A stretch of 64,000 nucleotides of DNA, from the NCBI RefSeq assembly GCF_015277855.1, contig NZ_CP063812.1, positions 496,001-560,000 on the forward strand. Direction: 5' to 3'. The stretch's first letter is position 1. Each line of letters opens with the position of its first letter. A model generated the notes under the pieces. That model had not been told where the DNA came from and searched no databases. It was given only the letters and a program-made list of their open reading frames with translations. The DNA is from Microbacterium cremeum. Lineage in GTDB: Bacteria; Actinomycetota; Actinomycetes; Actinomycetales; Microbacteriaceae. The translations under genes were made by a program, and so were the position numbers. Shown here piece after piece: positions 62,214 to 64,000 of the stretch.

Positions 62214-63034
62214 ACGCGGCGCTGAAACGCACGGGCTACGTGGTCGCCCTGGTGGGCATCGTGCTGTTCTGCGGAGTCCCGTTCGTCTGGATGCTGCTGG
62301 CGTCTCTGCAACCGCTGCAGAACCTGCTCGGAGCGCAGATGGACGTGTTCGCGTTCGCCGACGTGACCCTGAACAACTACGCACGTCTGTTCGAGCAGAA
62401 GGACTTCGCGCGATGGTTCTTCAACTCTCTGCTCGTATGCGTCGTCGTCGTCCTGGCGAACCTCGTCTTCGACAGTCTCATCGCGTATCCGCTTGCGCGC
62501 ATGAACTTCTGGGGCAAGCCGATCGTCATGCTTCTGGTGGTGGCGGCGATCATGATCCCGGCGCAGGTCATCCTCGTGCCGCTCTATATCCAGATGCGCG
62601 ATCTGGGCTGGCTCAACTCGTACGCGGCGCTCATCGCCCCCTACGTCGTGAGTCCGACCGGCATCTTCCTGCTGCGGCAGACGTTCATGGCGATGCCGCG
62701 CGAGCTCGACGAAGCCGCGTTCATCGATGGCGCTTCCCGCCTGCGCACACTGTGGTCGGTCCTCGTGCCGAACGCGCTGGCGATGTACGGCACGCTCGCC
62801 GTGCTCAAGTTCATGTGGACGTGGGGAGAGTTCGCGTGGCCCTCGCTCGCGGTGAATGATGCCGACCTGCGCACCATCCCTGTAGGTTTGGCGAGCATGC
62901 GCAGTCAGTTCGCCACCGAATGGGACCTGCTGATGGCCGGCTCCGTTCTGGCCATCATCCCGGTCGCGCTGTTGTTCGCCTTCCTGCAGAAGTACTTCGT
63001 CGCCGGACTCACCTCCGGGGCGGTGAAGGGATGA
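62210..63034 (+). CDS. Carbohydrate ABC transporter permease (MalG type)
   Basis: A 274-residue permease, six helices, EAA loop LDEAAFIDGASRLRTLWSVLV and family ending FLQKYFVAGLTSGAVKG. Overlaps both neighbours by 4 bases (ATGA), so permeases and regulator are co-translated. No ATPase gene follows. Confidence 0.92.
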   Translation: MNAALKRTGYVVALVGIVLFCGVPFVWMLLASLQPLQNLLGAQMDVFAFADVTLNNYARLFEQKDFARWFFNSLLVCVVVVLANLVFDSLIAYPLARMNFWGKPIVMLLVVAAIMIPAQVILVPLYIQMRDLGWLNSYAALIAPYVVSPTGIFLLRQTFMAMPRELDEAAFIDGASRLRTLWSVLVPNALAMYGTLAVLKFMWTWGEFAWPSLAVNDADLRTIPVGLASMRSQFATEWDLLMAGSVLAIIPVALLFAFLQKYFVAGLTSGAVKG

Positions 63035-64000
63035 CCGGCGCCTCGGGGTCGTCGGCGCAAGGGGCCCGGCGGCCGACGATGTCGGATGTCGCTCGCGAGG
63101 CGAACGTGTCGAGATCCCTCGTCTCACTCGTCCTGCAGCAACCTGAGAAAGTCGGCGACAAACGCAAGCGCGCCGTGCACGAGGCGATGCGCCGACTGGG
63201 CTATCGCCCGAACGCTGCGGCTCGCCAGTTGGCGAGCCAGCGGACCGACATGTTCGGCGTCCTCGTCTCGGACCTGCACAACCCCTTCTATACAGAGGTC
63301 ATCGACGGCATCCTCGAAGCGGCGGAAGACCTCCGCCATCAAGTGCTGATCGCAAGCGGCGAGCGCGAACCTTCAAAGGAGAAGGCCGCTGCCGAGGCAT
63401 TCGTCGAACTGCGCGCCGAGGGCCTGATCCTCATCACCCCGACCATGAGCACCGAAGAGATCGAGGCGATCGCCGCAGACGTGCCCACCGTGATCGTCGG
63501 GCGGCCGGGTCCGCGCCCCGTCGGCACCGGTCGCGTACTCACCGACGACGCCCAGGGGGTGCGCGTCGCGCTCGATCATCTGCTCGCGCTCGGGCACGAA
63601 GACATCGGATTCGTCGCCGCCGGCGCGAACCCGGGTGCTCGTGCGCGCGAGGATGCCTTCCTGCGCGCGATGACCGCCGTCGGGCTGGCCGACCGAGCGC
63701 AGGTCGCGAATGCTGCACCCAACCAGGACGGCGGCTACGCCGCGGGCCGCGAACTGCTCTCTTCACCGCAGCGCCCCACCGCGATCCTCGCCTCGAACGA
63801 CCTCGCAGCGCTCGGTGTACTCGGCGCCGCAGCCGACCTGGGTCTCAGCTGGCCCGCCGACGTTTCGGTCGTGGGCTACGACAACACGATCCTCGCCCAG
63901 CTTCAGCCCATTGCGCTGACCAGCGTCAACCAGCCGCGCCGACTCATGGGTCGCACAGCCGCGACGCTGCTGCGCGATCTCACGCGCGGGGGAGCGCCGT
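63031..64000 (+). CDS. LacI family transcriptional regulator (3' end outside the window)
   Basis: At least 323 residues. The helix-turn-helix PTMSDVAREANVSRSLVSLV is followed by a hinge and the sensor domain (FGVLVSDLHNPFYTEV, DVSVVGYDNTILAQLQPIALTSV). Unlike the other regulators here, it is the last gene of the operon it probably controls. The sequence is open at base 64000 and by family length only a few residues are missing. Confidence 0.92.
   Translation, partial: MTGASGSSAQGARRPTMSDVAREANVSRSLVSLVLQQPEKVGDKRKRAVHEAMRRLGYRPNAAARQLASQRTDMFGVLVSDLHNPFYTEVIDGILEAAEDLRHQVLIASGEREPSKEKAAAEAFVELRAEGLILITPTMSTEEIEAIAADVPTVIVGRPGPRPVGTGRVLTDDAQGVRVALDHLLALGHEDIGFVAAGANPGARAREDAFLRAMTAVGLADRAQVANAAPNQDGGYAAGRELLSSPQRPTAILASNDLAALGVLGAAADLGLSWPADVSVVGYDNTILAQLQPIALTSVNQPRRLMGRTAATLLRDLTRGGAP

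Noticed and set aside
55700..64000. Second copy of the tRNA-Ser 3' end as an attachment site
   Set aside because: I read the remaining sequence and found no repeat of the tRNA T-arm/acceptor end and no integrase.
1..64000. Riboswitches or other structured leader RNAs
   Set aside because: I saw no T-box, cobalamin, TPP or SAM-type conserved cores in the 5' regions; pheA and serS appear leaderless, leaving no room for a leader.

Overview
The window reads as chromosome of a high-GC Gram-positive bacterium, most likely Microbacterium or a close relative in the Microbacteriaceae. This rests on the very high GC (about 70 % by eye), GTG starts, many genes with a TANNNT-type -10 box only 5-7 nt before the start codon (leaderless transcripts), three sugar ABC importers without an ATPase gene (actinobacteria usually share one), and characteristic intergenic repeats. 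No transposase, integrase, phage gene, CRISPR array or rRNA is visible.

Layout. (1) 1-443: end of an unidentified gene, a hairpin, a long palindromic element and a GC-rich tandem array. (2) 443-6365, minus strand: an operon for oxidative uronate breakdown (Gfo/Idh dehydrogenase, uronate-dehydrogenase-like epimerase, KdgD, a lactone-cycloisomerase-like enolase-superfamily enzyme, 2-oxoglutarate semialdehyde dehydrogenase). (3) 6512-9124: a NIPSNAP protein and two LacI regulators. (4) 9256-17637: an operon LacI, FAD oxidoreductase, solute-binding protein, two permeases, divergent from a secreted beta-propeller protein across twin operators. (5) 17741-21213: TIM-barrel epimerase, DUF993 aldolase-like protein and Gfo/Idh dehydrogenase; the DUF993 gene carries a 150-bp repeat block in frame. 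(6) 21427-36982: a rhamnogalacturonan-I locus (GH42 beta-galactosidase, YesL-like DUF624, two permeases, binding protein, Gfo/Idh, LacI, and a 2102-residue secreted protein joining a CE12-type acetylesterase to a PL11-type lyase). (7) 37126-38978: a 48-residue basic protein, a cupin and a PmoA/DUF6807 protein. (8) 39188-44953: phosphoglucomutase, prephenate dehydratase, a LuxR regulator and a methyltransferase. (9) 44946-52587: LLM flavoenzyme, a tandem repeat array, F420-reductase-like protein, secreted ThuA protein, diacylglycerol kinase, serS and a HAD phosphatase. (10) 52821-55731: two LytR-CpsA-Psr genes between two serine tRNAs. (11) 55758-64000: glycosyltransferase with TetR, LysE exporter, and a second FAD oxidoreductase/ABC importer/LacI operon that runs off the edge.

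How it fits together. Regions 2, 5 and 6 look like parts of one pectin-degrading capacity: the secreted esterase-lyase opens rhamnogalacturonan I, the importer takes up fragments, GH42 removes galactose, and galacturonate can be oxidised through hexarate lactone, 3-deoxy-2-keto-hexarate and 2-oxoglutarate semialdehyde to 2-oxoglutarate. The links between regions are inferred from family functions, not shown by the sequence. Most sugar operons have a LacI operator of the GGAAAGCGCTTNCC or GAAACGTTTC type at the promoter.

The most unusual content is non-coding: several unrelated long nested hairpins in intergenic gaps, and a repeat family built on TCGTTGAGCGAGCGAAGCGA that sits between genes, supplies a stop codon, extends one protein and interrupts another in frame.
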